Assembly: GCF_012911975.1 (NCBI RefSeq)
Contig: NZ_SMDQ01000003.1
Location: 106,422-170,421 of the forward strand
DNA from: Nodosilinea sp. P-1105
GTDB lineage: Bacteria; Cyanobacteriota; Cyanobacteriia; Phormidesmidales; Phormidesmidaceae
Length of the DNA stretch: 64,000 nucleotides
Reading direction: 5' to 3'
Part shown: piece by piece, positions 7,939 through 17,021 of the stretch
Numbering within the stretch: position 1 is the stretch's first letter
Layout: the number at the start of each line of letters is the position of its first letter
Made by a program: the position numbers and the translations under genes
Notes under the pieces: generated by a model
What the model was told of the DNA's origin: nothing
Database searches by the model: none
What the model saw: only the letters and a program-made list of their open reading frames with translations

Positions 7939-9060
7939 TCAGCCTAAGGTTGTGGTATCTGACCCGGCGGCAGCGAGATTCCCCTTAGAGGCCCGCAGCT
8001 GTCCACAGGCCGCGTTTTCCTCTAAGCCACGGGAATAGCGGACGCTGACGGCAATGTGGCGAGATTCTAAAGCCGCTACAAAACTACTGATGCTGGCTTC
8101 ACTGGGTCGCTGATAGTCGGCCTCATCGATCGGGTTGTAGGGAATCAAGTTGACATGGCTCTGGAAGCCGCGCAAATGCTGGGCCAGTTCAGCCGCATGA
8201 CGGGGTTGATCGTTCAGCCCCGCCAGCAAAATATACTCAAAGCTGACCCGTCGCCCGGTCAATTTGACATAATCGCGGCATTCATCCAGCAGGGTTTCCA
8301 GCGGATAGGCTTTGGCGCTAGGAATCAACTGGAGCCGTTGGGCTTGGTTAGAGGCGTGCAAACTCACCGCCAGGGTGACCTGCAGCTGCTCGTCCGCCAG
8401 TTTGCGAATCCGCCCCGGTAGGCCCACGGTCGATAGGGTGATGGCCCGCTGACTAATGCCCACATCCTGATTGAGGCAGCGAATCGCCGCCACCACAGAG
8501 TCAGTATTCAGCAGCGGTTCCCCCATACCCATAAACACAATATGACTAACCCGTTGGCCAAAGTCAGCCTGCACCGTCAACACTTGATCGACAATTTCGT
8601 GACAATACAGGTTGCGCAAAAAGCCGCCCTTACCCGTGGCGCAAAAGTCGCAGGCCATGGGGCAACCCACCTGCGATGAAACACACACCGTCAGCCGGTT
8701 TGCAGAGGGGATACCCACAGTTTCAATAATTTGGCCATCCCCCAGGCGCAGCAGGTATTTGACCGTACCGTCCCTGGCCACAGCCCGGTGATGTAGGGTA
8801 GAGCGACCAATGACCACCTGCGACATCGCTTGTCGCCAGGCTTTGGGGAAGACGGTGATATCTTGCAGCGATCGCGCCCCCTTTTTGTACAGCCAGTTGT
8901 GCAGTTGTTTGCCTCGATAGGCCGGTTGCCCATGGGCCTGTACCCATTCTGTCAAGGCCTCTAGGGATAACCCCAGCAGGTAAGTTTCAGAGGCTACTTC
9001 CCCCGCCTCGGCACCAGGAGCATCGGCAGGCATGATCGGGGACAGGGAGGTAGTAGCCAT
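7939..9060 (-). CDS. rlmN: Dual-specificity RNA methyltransferase RlmN
   Basis: Radical SAM enzyme that makes 2-methyladenosine at A2503 of 23S rRNA and A37 of some tRNAs. The 4Fe-4S cluster cysteines are in the pattern C133-x3-C137-x2-C140 (GCPMACDFC). The two further reaction cysteines are also present: C126 in CVSSQVGC and C352 in AACGQL. The ALRDLTRIL-type N-terminal domain is replaced by the usual cyanobacterial form ([17 protein letters not shown]). Length of 373 residues is normal; the first 25 residues are low complexity and could be a start artefact. The next gene upstream on the same strand is a stomatin-like gene 90 bp away. Confidence 0.95.
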   Translation of the reverse strand: MATTSLSPIMPADAPGAEAGEVASETYLLGLSLEALTEWVQAHGQPAYRGKQLHNWLYKKGARSLQDITVFPKAWRQAMSQVVIGRSTLHHRAVARDGTVKYLLRLGDGQIIETVGIPSANRLTVCVSSQVGCPMACDFCATGKGGFLRNLYCHEIVDQVLTVQADFGQRVSHIVFMGMGEPLLNTDSVVAAIRCLNQDVGISQRAITLSTVGLPGRIRKLADEQLQVTLAVSLHASNQAQRLQLIPSAKAYPLETLLDECRDYVKLTGRRVSFEYILLAGLNDQPRHAAELAQHLRGFQSHVNLIPYNPIDEADYQRPSEASISSFVAALESRHIAVSVRYSRGLEENAACGQLRASKGNLAAAGSDTTTLG

Positions 9061-9149
9061 GGCGAAGGTCGAAATACAGGGTCTTCTATGGTAACGGGGT
9101 TAACCCAGTCTAACCATATCGGCCGATTAAGATAGCTGATGGTTGATAT

Positions 9150-10043
9150 TCAGGGCCGGTTGCGGCTAGGGAAATCCTTAGTTTTAGTTGTCGGGTCTAG
9201 GGGAGGGGCAGTATCTTCCATCAGACGCACTAGGCCATCGGTTAGCAACTCAGGGTTCATAAACACCACCTTTGAATTCTCGCTAGCACCCAGTTTTTGG
9301 TTGGCTTCAACATAGCTTTGAGCCAACAGATATTTCAGAATTTCAGCGGTATTATTGGCTCCAACCCCTTGGGCCGCATCTTGGGTGCCCTGCTGCAACG
9401 CTTTCGACAACATTTGGATGGACTCCACCGTAGCCTCAGCCCGTTCAATGGTAGCCTTCCGATCCCCCTGGGCTTCTAGCACAGCCGCTCGGCTTTTCAA
9501 CTGTGCTGCCTGTTCCTTCTGCATTGAACGTCTCACCTCTTCCGGCGGAATGATTTCCTGCACCTCCACCCGCGTCACCTTAACCCCCCAGGGTTCAGTG
9601 GCTTCGTCCAATTGAGACAACAACTTCTGGTTCAACTCATCCCGCGACGAAAACGTTTCTTCAAACTCCATTCTGCCGATTGCCGATCGCAGGGTGGTGG
9701 TCACTAGCTCTTTGATCGCCTCTTCCACATCTTCAATGGCGTAGTAGGTCAACTCCAACTCTAAAATACGCCAGTACACCACGGCATCCACATCCAAGGA
9801 CACATTATTCTTAGTGATTGCTCCTTGTTTGGGCACATCTAACAATTGCTCCCGCACCGTGTCCTTCAGCACGATGGAGTCAAACACGGGCACAATAAAG
9901 TTAAGTCCAGGTTTGAGTTTGCGATGGTACCGGCCCAAACGCTCCACGAGTGCTTCGTTGCCCTGGTTAATAATTCGCACCGAACCAAAGGTATAGCCAG
10001 TGATGATTAAGGCCAGAATACCGATAATTGTTGAAGTAGGCAC
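9150..10043 (-). CDS. Stomatin/SPFH (band 7) family membrane protein
   Basis: A single N-terminal hydrophobic helix (about residues 5-22) anchors an SPFH domain beginning VRIINQGNEALVERLGRYHRKLKPGLNF, with the later segments DVPKQGAITKNNVSLDVDAVVYW and an alanine- and glutamate-rich coiled coil (about 165-225, ending in KATIERAEATVESIQ). Such proteins assemble large rings in membrane microdomains and often influence membrane proteases. The domain order and 297-residue length match cyanobacterial stomatin homologues such as Synechocystis Slr1128. No NfeD partner gene is adjacent, so the pairing seen in many bacteria is not found here. It probably forms its own transcription unit. Confidence 0.9.
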   Translation of the reverse strand: MPTSTIIGILALIITGYTFGSVRIINQGNEALVERLGRYHRKLKPGLNFIVPVFDSIVLKDTVREQLLDVPKQGAITKNNVSLDVDAVVYWRILELELTYYAIEDVEEAIKELVTTTLRSAIGRMEFEETFSSRDELNQKLLSQLDEATEPWGVKVTRVEVQEIIPPEEVRRSMQKEQAAQLKSRAAVLEAQGDRKATIERAEATVESIQMLSKALQQGTQDAAQGVGANNTAEILKYLLAQSYVEANQKLGASENSKVVFMNPELLTDGLVRLMEDTAPPLDPTTKTKDFPSRNRP

Positions 10044-10151
10044 AGCAATAGTCTCGCAGTAGGTAACAATCAGCTGATCATATAGTTCAAGTTTACTCAG
10101 TTCTTTTTGCAGTGGGCTATGGAGCCAGCAAATTACTCTAACTCCATATCT

Positions 10152-11057
10152 CTAACAGGCCACCTGCTGTAGCAACGTCATCGGGCCAATGGCCTTAAGT
10201 AAGGCTAACTGTTCTGGGTTTTTGACTAACAGGGATCCAGCAAACCCTAATGAATTAACAGGAATAGACTGATAATGGTCTTGACGTCGACCTATGATCA
10301 TCATCCAATCCCAGGTGACCAGCAGATTATAGGGAAATGGCTGCGAGCTTTGAGCCCAATGGCTGCCGGGGCAGTCTAAAAGTGTTTGATAGGCCGTGTG
10401 GAGGATTTTTCCAGCGGTAACCTTCTGACTTAGCCAGCCGCTCGGTAGCTTGATAATACTATGGCCAAAGGGAAAATTAGGGTTATGGCCCAGGGTTGCC
10501 TCAGCTAGCGCTAATTGATCAATGGCCTGGGCCACTGGCAGCGGACTGCCGTCCGGGCATAGGGGTAGAGGAACTAACTGCAGATGCTTATGACGCTGGC
10601 TGGCCCCAGCCAATCGTCCGCCATTGTAAAAGGCCAACCCATCCATCTCAGCCATGGCGATCGCTAACGCCTGAAAATCTGCCAGGGTAAGCCAGGTATC
10701 TTGGTCTTCAAACGTACGAGTGACAATCAAAATGTGGTGATCCACCACATTGTACTTATTCAGCAAACACAGGTGGGTGGGCGTCAAATCCGCCACGAAT
10801 AGGTCAGGATCGTAGGGTAGAAAAGGGTTAAAGGATTGCCCTGAAGGCTGTTGACTAACTTGGCGTTGGGCCGCCTTTTCCTTACGAGCCAGATTGGCGA
10901 GTATCCGCACCAAGAAGCGCATTCCCCCCTGTTCAATAAATTCGTACTGGGTTTCAATGGGCTGAAGGGCGCCACATGCCAGAGCATAGCTAGTTTGCTG
11001 ACGAACCTGGTCCCACAGGGAACGAGACACCTGCTGGGCTGCGGGAAACTTCACCAT
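10152..11057 (-). CDS. Ap4A phosphorylase-like ATP adenylyltransferase
   Basis: The 301-residue protein resembles the diadenosine tetraphosphate phosphorylases (ATP adenylyltransferase) of the HIT superfamily, which split Ap4A with phosphate to ATP and ADP. The recognisable core is HLCLLNKYNVVDHHILIVTR followed by the substrate region YNGGRLAGASQRHKHLQLVPLP, in which SQRHKHLQ carries the histidines of the degenerate triad (H-x-H-x-Q). The C-terminal half with PFPYNLLVTWDWMM is also typical. In yeast the same fold is Apa1/Apa2. It lies about 700 bp downstream of polyphosphate kinase on the same strand; both enzymes concern phosphate-rich stress nucleotides, but the large gap argues against one operon. 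Confidence 0.85.
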   Translation of the reverse strand: MVKFPAAQQVSRSLWDQVRQQTSYALACGALQPIETQYEFIEQGGMRFLVRILANLARKEKAAQRQVSQQPSGQSFNPFLPYDPDLFVADLTPTHLCLLNKYNVVDHHILIVTRTFEDQDTWLTLADFQALAIAMAEMDGLAFYNGGRLAGASQRHKHLQLVPLPLCPDGSPLPVAQAIDQLALAEATLGHNPNFPFGHSIIKLPSGWLSQKVTAGKILHTAYQTLLDCPGSHWAQSSQPFPYNLLVTWDWMMIIGRRQDHYQSIPVNSLGFAGSLLVKNPEQLALLKAIGPMTLLQQVAC

Positions 11058-11769
11058 AACTAACTTAGACAGAGGTCAAATTACTTACCCGACTCTAGCA
11101 AACCGCTGGCAATTCCCACAAACTTGGGCTCCCGTGTAGGGGGGGGCATTTTGCTTGTGCAGGCGAGACGTCTCACTAGTACTGGCCGATAGGAATATGC
11201 CCATCTTTGTTGAGGGTGTCAGGGGTTCCAGGTGGCAGGTGACATGTCTCAGAAGTAACCCACCTATTTCAGTTAGTGAAAACCTTGCGTGGAGCGGGAT
11301 TTCCTTTCCGCCTGCGGCCTTCTTACTTCTACCTTTTTATATTAGGGATTTATATTAGGGAGTTTCAAGATTAATACATAATTACTGTATAGTCAAAAAG
11401 CATGACTAAAAATAATCACTACATACAACAACACCCAACCTCTAGTCCAGAAAACTTCCTACCCTTGGTTAAGACTATTTGGAGGCAAACACACCAATAT
11501 AAACAACCTAGTTAGGCGATAAATTGATGGCTTGAACGACTCCCCTAATCTACTTTAGGAAGTATTGAACGGAGAATTGGGTGTTGGTGGTTAAACGAGA
11601 CAGATGAGCTATTAACAGCGCTTTCACTCCTTCTTGTGTGTGGACAATTGGCTGTTTGATCTGCCAGGGGAGCCTTATCAGCTCCATATTCAATATACCG
11701 ACTTTTAGCGTCAATCCAAACAGATGAAACGATAGTTAACACGGCAGGAAAGCTGTGCCCGAAGCCGCT
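11058..11769. other. Long non-coding gap between ppk and the Ap4A phosphorylase gene
   Basis: This 712-bp gap is the longest in the window. Two short open frames (11155-11358 plus strand; 11545-11742 minus strand) have no recognisable product and no ribosome binding site, and I reject them. The gap carries copy A of a 79-bp dispersed repeat (11256-11334) and AT-rich sequence around 11330-11420. It should contain the promoter of the Ap4A phosphorylase gene and the 3' end of the ppk transcript. Confidence 0.6.
11256..11334 (-). repeat. Dispersed 79-bp repeat, copy A
   Basis: Read on the minus strand this segment matches 49747-49825 (plus) with the same total length. Shared blocks in order are AGAAGTAAGAAGGC, CCACG-CAAGGTTT and ATAGGTGGGTTA; the sequence between them differs but keeps nearly the same spacing. 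It is non-coding and looks like a degenerate mobile or structural repeat. Confidence 0.75.
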
Positions 11770-13944
11770 TCATCCCCCCAGGTGACTAGCTTGGTGGGCT
11801 TGCTTCATCAGCTGGACCTGGGAACTGAGCTCTGGTGCCTTGAGTCCAGGGCGGCGCTGAACATAGGACCCATCAGCCTGCATGTCCCAAGCCTGGCGAT
11901 TGTCCTGAAGGGAAAGATCCAAGATCGTTTTCAACTCAACCTGGATCGCTGGATCCTCAATAGGGACAACCACTTCTACCCGACGATCCAGGTTGCGGGG
12001 CATCCAATCGGCACTGCCTAGCAAGTAGACCTCATCCCCCCCATGGTGGAAATAAAAGATGCGGGAATGCTCTAAAAATTGACCAATAATGCTAACCACC
12101 TGAATATTGTCACTCACACCAGGCAATCCTGGGCGCAGACAGCAAATGCCACGAATAATTAAATCAATGGACACCCCAGCTTGGGAGGCTTGGTAAAGGC
12201 GGGCAATCAAATCAGGGTCAACTAAGGAATTCATTTTGGCGATAATGCGCCCCTGGGCTCCTTTTTGGTGCTGACTAATTTCCTGCTGGATTAAATCCTC
12301 CAGTTGCTGGCGTAGGGTTAAAGGGGCAACCAACAACTTGCGGTAATGGTACTGCCGAGAATACCCGGTCAAATAGTTAAACAGGTCGGATAGATCAGCG
12401 CCAATGTCTGGACGGGCACTCAGCAGACCGAGATCGGTGTATAGTCGAGCAGTTTTGGGGTTGTAGTTGCCCGTACCAATGTGAAAGTAGCGGCGAATTT
12501 GGTCATCCTCTCGGCGAACTACTAGGGCAATTTTCGTGTGGGTCTTCAGCCCCATCAGGCCATACACCACATGTACCCCAGATTTCTCCAGCTTGCGAGC
12601 CCAGTTAATGTTGTTTTCTTCGTCAAATCGAGCCTTCAACTCCACCAGCACCGAGACTTGCTTGCCATTTTCTGCTGCGGAAATTAAAGAACTGACAATC
12701 GGAGAATCCCCCGAGGTGCGATACAGGGTCATTTTTATCGCTAGCACCTGGGGGTCATGGGCCGCCTGAGTTATAAATCGCTGTACTGTGGTGGCAAACG
12801 AATGATAGGGATGGTGTAGGAGCTGATCCTGCTGGCGCAGTAGGGCAAACAGGTCGTCGGCAGGTTCCAGGGTCATATCAGCATCTTCCACCTGCGGCGG
12901 GCTCAAAAGCTCAAAAGTGGCAGGGGTAGTGGGCGCCCAGGTAGGGGCTTTTAAGTGGGGGAGGGGCAGCCCCATAAAGGTCATCAAGTCACTTAGACCC
13001 ATCAGCCCGTCAATATCGTAAACGTCTGCTTCTGCCAGATCCATTTCTTGGATCAGCATGGTCCGCACGGGGGGTGGGGTTGACTGCTGAATTTCCAGGC
13101 GGACAGCCGATCCCCCGAGGCGACGTTTCCGTAGTTCCTGCTCGATCGCTAACATCAAATCATCGGCTTCGTCCTCTTCCACTGCCAGGTCAGCATTACG
13201 GGTAATCCGAAACACATAATGGGCCTGAATGTCCATCCCCGGGAAGAGGGCTGACAGATTGTGGGCAATCACCTGTTCTAGGGGTACCCCTAACCAACAA
13301 CAGATACCCAAATCATCCGTTGATGGCCACAGGCTTTCAGGCAGGGGTACAAATCGAGGAAGGACCTTGGGCACTTTGACCCGGGCAAAGTGAGTTTGAT
13401 GCGTTCGGGGATCATCAACGACGACAGCCAAATTGAGGCTGAGGTTAGAAATGTAAGGAAAGGGATGCCCTGGGTCGACCGCCAGGGGGGTCAACACCGG
13501 GAAAATTTGCTCTTCGAAGTACTCTTGCAAATAGGTTTGCTGGGTTTCTGTTAAGGCGTCATAGTTCAACAGGTGAATACCCTGCTCAGCCATCGCGGGG
13601 CGCAAGGTTTGCTCAAAGGCTTGGTGTTGCTGAGTGACCATCGGACCTAATCGCTGGCTGATCACCTCCAGTTGGGCGGCAGGGGTGAGGCCATCGGGGG
13701 AGGTGCGGCTAACGCCAGCGGCAATCTGCTGCTTCAGCGCCGCCACCCGCACCATGAAGTATTCGTCTAGATTGGCACTGAAGATGGCCAAAAATTTCAG
13801 GGCTTCTAGCAACGGCGTACGACTGTCTAGGGCTTCGTGCAGGACCCGACGGTTGAACTCTAGCCAGCTGAGTTCTCGACTGACGTAGTATTGAGGGCTG
13901 ATCGCAGGTTGCGTCTCGTACGGTTGGGGCTGTGCCATGGTCAT
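11770..13944 (-). CDS. ppk1: Polyphosphate kinase 1
   Basis: The 724-residue enzyme builds polyphosphate from the gamma phosphate of ATP. N-terminal landmarks YYVSRELSWLEFNRRVLHEAL and FLAIFSANLDEYFMVRV, and the catalytic domain with GLKTHTKIALVVR (containing the phosphorylated histidine region), YFHIGTGNYNPKTARLYTDLGL and IIRGICCLRPG, are all present, in the order of PPK1. Length matches bacterial PPK1. A small ORF ends four bases before its ATG (13949-14203), which suggests translational coupling. No exopolyphosphatase gene is adjacent. The 3' side is a long non-coding gap without an obvious terminator. Confidence 0.96.
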   Translation of the reverse strand: MTMAQPQPYETQPAISPQYYVSRELSWLEFNRRVLHEALDSRTPLLEALKFLAIFSANLDEYFMVRVAALKQQIAAGVSRTSPDGLTPAAQLEVISQRLGPMVTQQHQAFEQTLRPAMAEQGIHLLNYDALTETQQTYLQEYFEEQIFPVLTPLAVDPGHPFPYISNLSLNLAVVVDDPRTHQTHFARVKVPKVLPRFVPLPESLWPSTDDLGICCWLGVPLEQVIAHNLSALFPGMDIQAHYVFRITRNADLAVEEDEADDLMLAIEQELRKRRLGGSAVRLEIQQSTPPPVRTMLIQEMDLAEADVYDIDGLMGLSDLMTFMGLPLPHLKAPTWAPTTPATFELLSPPQVEDADMTLEPADDLFALLRQQDQLLHHPYHSFATTVQRFITQAAHDPQVLAIKMTLYRTSGDSPIVSSLISAAENGKQVSVLVELKARFDEENNINWARKLEKSGVHVVYGLMGLKTHTKIALVVRREDDQIRRYFHIGTGNYNPKTARLYTDLGLLSARPDIGADLSDLFNYLTGYSRQYHYRKLLVAPLTLRQQLEDLIQQEISQHQKGAQGRIIAKMNSLVDPDLIARLYQASQAGVSIDLIIRGICCLRPGLPGVSDNIQVVSIIGQFLEHSRIFYFHHGGDEVYLLGSADWMPRNLDRRVEVVVPIEDPAIQVELKTILDLSLQDNRQAWDMQADGSYVQRRPGLKAPELSSQVQLMKQAHQASHLGG

Positions 13945-13948
13945 GGCC

Positions 13949-14203
13949 CTATTTTTCTCCTACTCCAAAGGCCTGTTTCTCTTGCCCGCTCCACCACTCA
14001 CCCAAATCCATCAGGGGTTGGGGCAGGTGGCCCCACTCGGGGTCATAGGCCTCAGGTGACTGGGTAGAGCGCTGTTCATTCAACCAGTGCAGCCGCCACG
14101 GCATCAATAGCCAAGGTTGCGACAGGCCGTCGGTGGATTCTATGTACTGCGCCCAGTCTTGACTGTCCATGGGTAGTCTGGTGTGCGGCACTGCCATTAA
14201 CAA
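13949..14203 (-). CDS. Small hypothetical protein coupled to ppk1
   Basis: An 84-residue, tryptophan-rich acidic protein whose stop lies four bases before the ppk1 ATG. I do not recognise a family. Seven tryptophans (for example QDWAQYI, SQPWLLMPWRLHWLNEQ, GEWWSG) are unlikely in random sequence and support real coding. The start may be the ATG at 14170 (MDSQDW) instead of 14203. Its position as the leader of a polyphosphate kinase transcript suggests a role linked to phosphate metabolism or simply coupling for ppk1 translation (inference). Confidence 0.6.
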   Translation of the reverse strand: MLMAVPHTRLPMDSQDWAQYIESTDGLSQPWLLMPWRLHWLNEQRSTQSPEAYDPEWGHLPQPLMDLGEWWSGQEKQAFGVGEK

Positions 14204-14298
14204 AGGCTGGCCAATCGCCGACCTGGCCAGTTGCGTAACTTAACGTTAAGTTAATCATCCTACCCTGCCTGAGCTGGCAGGGAAACCCTAGACAGCAG

Positions 14299-14328
14299 AA
14301 AAAACGCCCTATCTATTTGGATAGGGCG
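14299..14328 (-). terminator. Rho-independent terminator
   Basis: On the minus strand CGCCCTATC (14328-14320) pairs with GATAGGGCG (14313-14305) around a 6-nt loop and is followed by TTTTTT (14304-14299). It lies 70 bp after the stop of the channel-like gene at 14397-16037 and most likely ends that transcript, insulating the ppk1 unit. Confidence 0.88.
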
Positions 14329-14396
14329 CCTTAACCTAACAAATTCACCATTGCCGCTAAGGTGGCAAACCTAAGCCACAGCGTACTCGGTTCGGA

Positions 14397-16037
14397 CTAA
14401 CGCCGTTGCTTAAAGGAGGTCAACCACTCTCGCAGTTGCTCGCCAGCGACATCGCGCCCCCCTAGGCCAAAGGAAATGGCAATGGCCACCGCGATCGCCC
14501 CGAGCAGCAAACCAAAGGCTAGATTCACAATGTCGGGGGCAACCCCCATCTGTTGTAGGGCCATAGCACCCACAAAAATAACGATGGCAATGCGGGCCGC
14601 CTGGGCTAGGACCTTAGCTTGGCCCGTGCCCATAGTGTTGACCAGCCGATAGGCCAAATTGGCCAAATAAAGGCCCACTGCAAACACGACAACGCCACTC
14701 AGCACTCTGGCACCGACCTGGAGCACAGCCCGAACAATATCAGTTAAGCCAGGGAAGTTAAGAATCTCGGTGGCGGTTATCGCCCCAAACAAGACAATGG
14801 CTACCAGGGCAATGATACCCACTAATTCAGATGGACTGCGTCCTGGCGATTGCACTGTGGGCACGGGGCGACCTTCGGCATCTACCCCTGGCTGTACTGT
14901 GGGCTCAGTCCCAACATTCAGTTCGGGTAGGCCCAAGATCGACATAATGTTGTCAAAGCCAGCCCCGCGCAGCAGGCTCGTGACTAGATCCGCCACAAAC
15001 TGGCCGACAAAGTAAGCGGCGGCGATTACCACCCCAGCCATAATGATTTGGGGAATAGCTGTCAGCACCTGCTCCAGCATCAAAATGGCTGGCACCGAAA
15101 TAGCGTCGATATCTAGTTCGTTTAGAGCGGCAATCACGGCTGGGATCAACACCAGCACATAGGCTAAAGTACCCGCTAAACCAGATAGGGTTGTGCCCTC
15201 AGCGGTGGTCGCCTTCAGCCCCATGCGGGTGCCCACTTGGTCTGCACCAGTGGCCATCAATAGGTTAGTGACGACGCCGCGCACAATCCGGGCAATGATC
15301 CAGCCCAGGGCTAGGACAATACCAGCAGTAATAATCCGAGGAATGGCCTGCAAGAAGGAATTAATCAGGCCTTCCACCGGGGCCAGTAGCCCCGGAATTT
15401 GCAGCGCACTGAGAATTAGCGGAATAAACAGCAGCAAAATGAACCAATACAGCACATTGCCGATGGTTTCATTCAGCACAATCGGGGGACCGCCTGATTC
15501 CATCTGGGCTTGCTGGGCCAAACGCTCATCCAGGTTAAAGCGGGACAGACCATTGATGACGAGCGATCGCACCAGGGTAGCGGTCACCCAAGCTACCCCG
15601 AGCAAGACAACAGCCCCACCAATGCGGGGCAGGTACAAGAAGATCTGATCGAGAAAATTGTTTAGCGGTGCCGACACCCCAGCCAAATTCAAGGCATTGA
15701 GGGACGCCACAATGGCAAATAGGAAGATCACCCAGTAGACAATGGTGGCCACCCATTTTTCAACGGCAATGCCCTGGTCTGCCGGTTGTCCGGTCACCCA
15801 ACTGGCAATGCGGTTGTCAAAGTTGGTCCGCTTGAGTAGATTTTTGACGGCCAGGGCTACTAGGGTGGCGACAATCCACCCCAGCAACAGCAGCACGATG
15901 GCCCAAACCAGGCTGGGTAAAAACTGCCCTAGCTGCCCTGATACTTCATCGGCAAAACGGTTGACAGAGGCCGCAGGGCCTGGTGACTCAGTGGTCGTCG
16001 TTTGAGCTAGGAAGAGGTAGGTAGAAAACATGATCAC
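14397..16037 (-). CDS. Mechanosensitive channel-like protein with five TM-helix repeats
   Basis: The 546-residue membrane protein contains five copies of the conserved TM-helix module: a short amphipathic lead, a glycine-rich hydrophobic helix, then a basic stretch such as LLKRTNFDNRIA, LSRFNLDERLA, LLMATGADQV and LLRGAGFDNIM. A last glycine- and alanine-rich helix near the C terminus ends GLGGRDVAGEQLREWL. This architecture is the CmpX-like branch related to MscS; no MscS beta domain is seen, so gating by tension is an inference from family only. The likely place is the cytoplasmic membrane. A terminator follows, and the gene is monocistronic. Confidence 0.8.
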   Translation of the reverse strand: MIMFSTYLFLAQTTTTESPGPAASVNRFADEVSGQLGQFLPSLVWAIVLLLLGWIVATLVALAVKNLLKRTNFDNRIASWVTGQPADQGIAVEKWVATIVYWVIFLFAIVASLNALNLAGVSAPLNNFLDQIFLYLPRIGGAVVLLGVAWVTATLVRSLVINGLSRFNLDERLAQQAQMESGGPPIVLNETIGNVLYWFILLLFIPLILSALQIPGLLAPVEGLINSFLQAIPRIITAGIVLALGWIIARIVRGVVTNLLMATGADQVGTRMGLKATTAEGTTLSGLAGTLAYVLVLIPAVIAALNELDIDAISVPAILMLEQVLTAIPQIIMAGVVIAAAYFVGQFVADLVTSLLRGAGFDNIMSILGLPELNVGTEPTVQPGVDAEGRPVPTVQSPGRSPSELVGIIALVAIVLFGAITATEILNFPGLTDIVRAVLQVGARVLSGVVVFAVGLYLANLAYRLVNTMGTGQAKVLAQAARIAIVIFVGAMALQQMGVAPDIVNLAFGLLLGAIAVAIAISFGLGGRDVAGEQLREWLTSFKQRR

Positions 16038-16402
16038 AGGTTGTCTTGAACGAAGATCGGGATATCCATATCCAGTGCAAGGTTATGTTGGTCGGACACA
16101 TCCGTTAGCAAGGGGGCAGCTGATCGCAGACCAACGTCCCGCTTAACCGGTTGGGTCCCAATATAAATAAAACTGTGTTCTGATGAAAAAGATTACCGTC
16201 AGAAGGGTCGCGATTGGTTCTATGATCAGCGTTTCTAGCGCTCACGCTCTGGAGGCCCAGGTAGCCTGAATAGTTGCCCTAGAAGTTGAGGGATGACAAA
16301 TTCTGTGAAAATTTGCCCCTACTGACCAAAGAAGCGAAATTTCTGCTTTTCTTCTCCACTAGAGACACTACATGCCGCCAATCTTCTCAGGAGTTGGATG
16401 AT
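16038..16402. other. Divergent intergenic region
   Basis: A 365-bp gap between the channel-like gene (minus) and the SRPBCC gene (plus). A 28-codon frame beginning with the ATG at 16183 has a signal-like start (MKKITVRRVAIGS) but no support. An AT-rich tract near 16160-16175 could hold a -10 element. I see no other structure. Confidence 0.5.
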
Positions 16403-16846
16403 ATGTCTACCCACCGAAGGTTTGAACAGACGATTTTGATTGCCGCTAGCGCCACCACGGTAGAACGCTGCATCACCGATCAAGATCTAATGCACCAGTG
16501 GCTCAATCCGGCGCTGCGCTGTGAGCCAATTGGTACCTGGGGAACCGCACTGGGCGATCGCAGTCGGTTTATTATTCAAATCCCCCTGTGGCGACCCACC
16601 TTGATCAGTACTGTGGTTGAACGACAACCTGGTCTGGTTGTTTGGGAATTTGAGGGGTTCTTTCAGGGACGCGATCGCTGGGAATGTCAACCGGTTGACC
16701 AGGGCACTCATCTGCTCAACCGGTTTGAGTTTAAAGTGCCAAATCCATTGGTACAGGCTGGGTTTGACTGGTTTGCCGCAAATTGGACCCAGCGGGATAT
16801 GCTGGCCCAACTCCAGCGGTTAAAAGCGGTAGCTGAGTCTCTGTAG
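16403..16846 (+). CDS. SRPBCC-fold (START/Bet v1-like) protein
   Basis: The 147-residue protein begins MSTHRRFEQTILIAASATTVERCITD, the usual start of polyketide cyclase/START-like domains, and continues with strands GDRSRFIIQIPLWRPT and LVVWEFEGFFQGRDRWEC and a C-terminal helix FDWFAANWTQRDMLAQLQRLK that closes the hydrophobic pocket. The ATG at 16403 is preceded by AGGAG about 9 bases upstream and fits the domain start, so the 39 upstream in-frame residues are left out. The ligand is unknown. Members of this family in cyanobacteria are often annotated only as SRPBCC proteins. Confidence 0.8.
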   Translation: MSTHRRFEQTILIAASATTVERCITDQDLMHQWLNPALRCEPIGTWGTALGDRSRFIIQIPLWRPTLISTVVERQPGLVVWEFEGFFQGRDRWECQPVDQGTHLLNRFEFKVPNPLVQAGFDWFAANWTQRDMLAQLQRLKAVAESL

Positions 16847-16954
16847 GGGCAGTCAACTCGTCGTGCTGGTTAGCGAGCTATGGCTGCTGTCGGGGAGAGA
16901 ACACTATCGCGATCGCGTTACCGATCTAGCCATGACAGATCAGCGCTGAACAAA

Positions 16955-16988
16955 ATTCTCCCGACAGATGATCATCTGTCGGGAGAAT
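16955..16988 (-). terminator. 34-bp perfect palindrome, probable terminator
   Basis: Each 17-bp arm (ATTCTCCCGACAGATGA and its complement) is perfect with no spacer, so the RNA would form a long hairpin with a minimal loop. On the minus strand it is followed by TTTTG and lies 33 bp after the stop of the RNA-binding protein gene, so it probably terminates that gene. On the plus strand it is 108 bp after the SRPBCC gene and may end that transcript too, though no T run follows there. Confidence 0.65.
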
Positions 16989-17021
16989 CAACAAAAAATA
17001 ATTTTCTTTTGCTAATTTCTG

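Noticed and set aside
11155..11358. 67-codon frame in the ppk-Ap4A phosphorylase gap
   Set aside because: No family likeness, no ribosome binding site, and it runs through the dispersed 79-bp repeat.
11545..11742. 65-codon frame on the minus strand downstream of ppk1
   Set aside because: Composition looks random (many Ser, Asn, Pro), no support from context.
15193..15648. 151-codon frame opposite the channel-like gene
   Set aside because: Antisense shadow; Thr/Arg/Pro-rich composition mirrors the real gene.
16183..16269. 28-codon frame with signal-like start
   Set aside because: Too short and without ribosome binding site; hydrophobic part too weak for a signal peptide.
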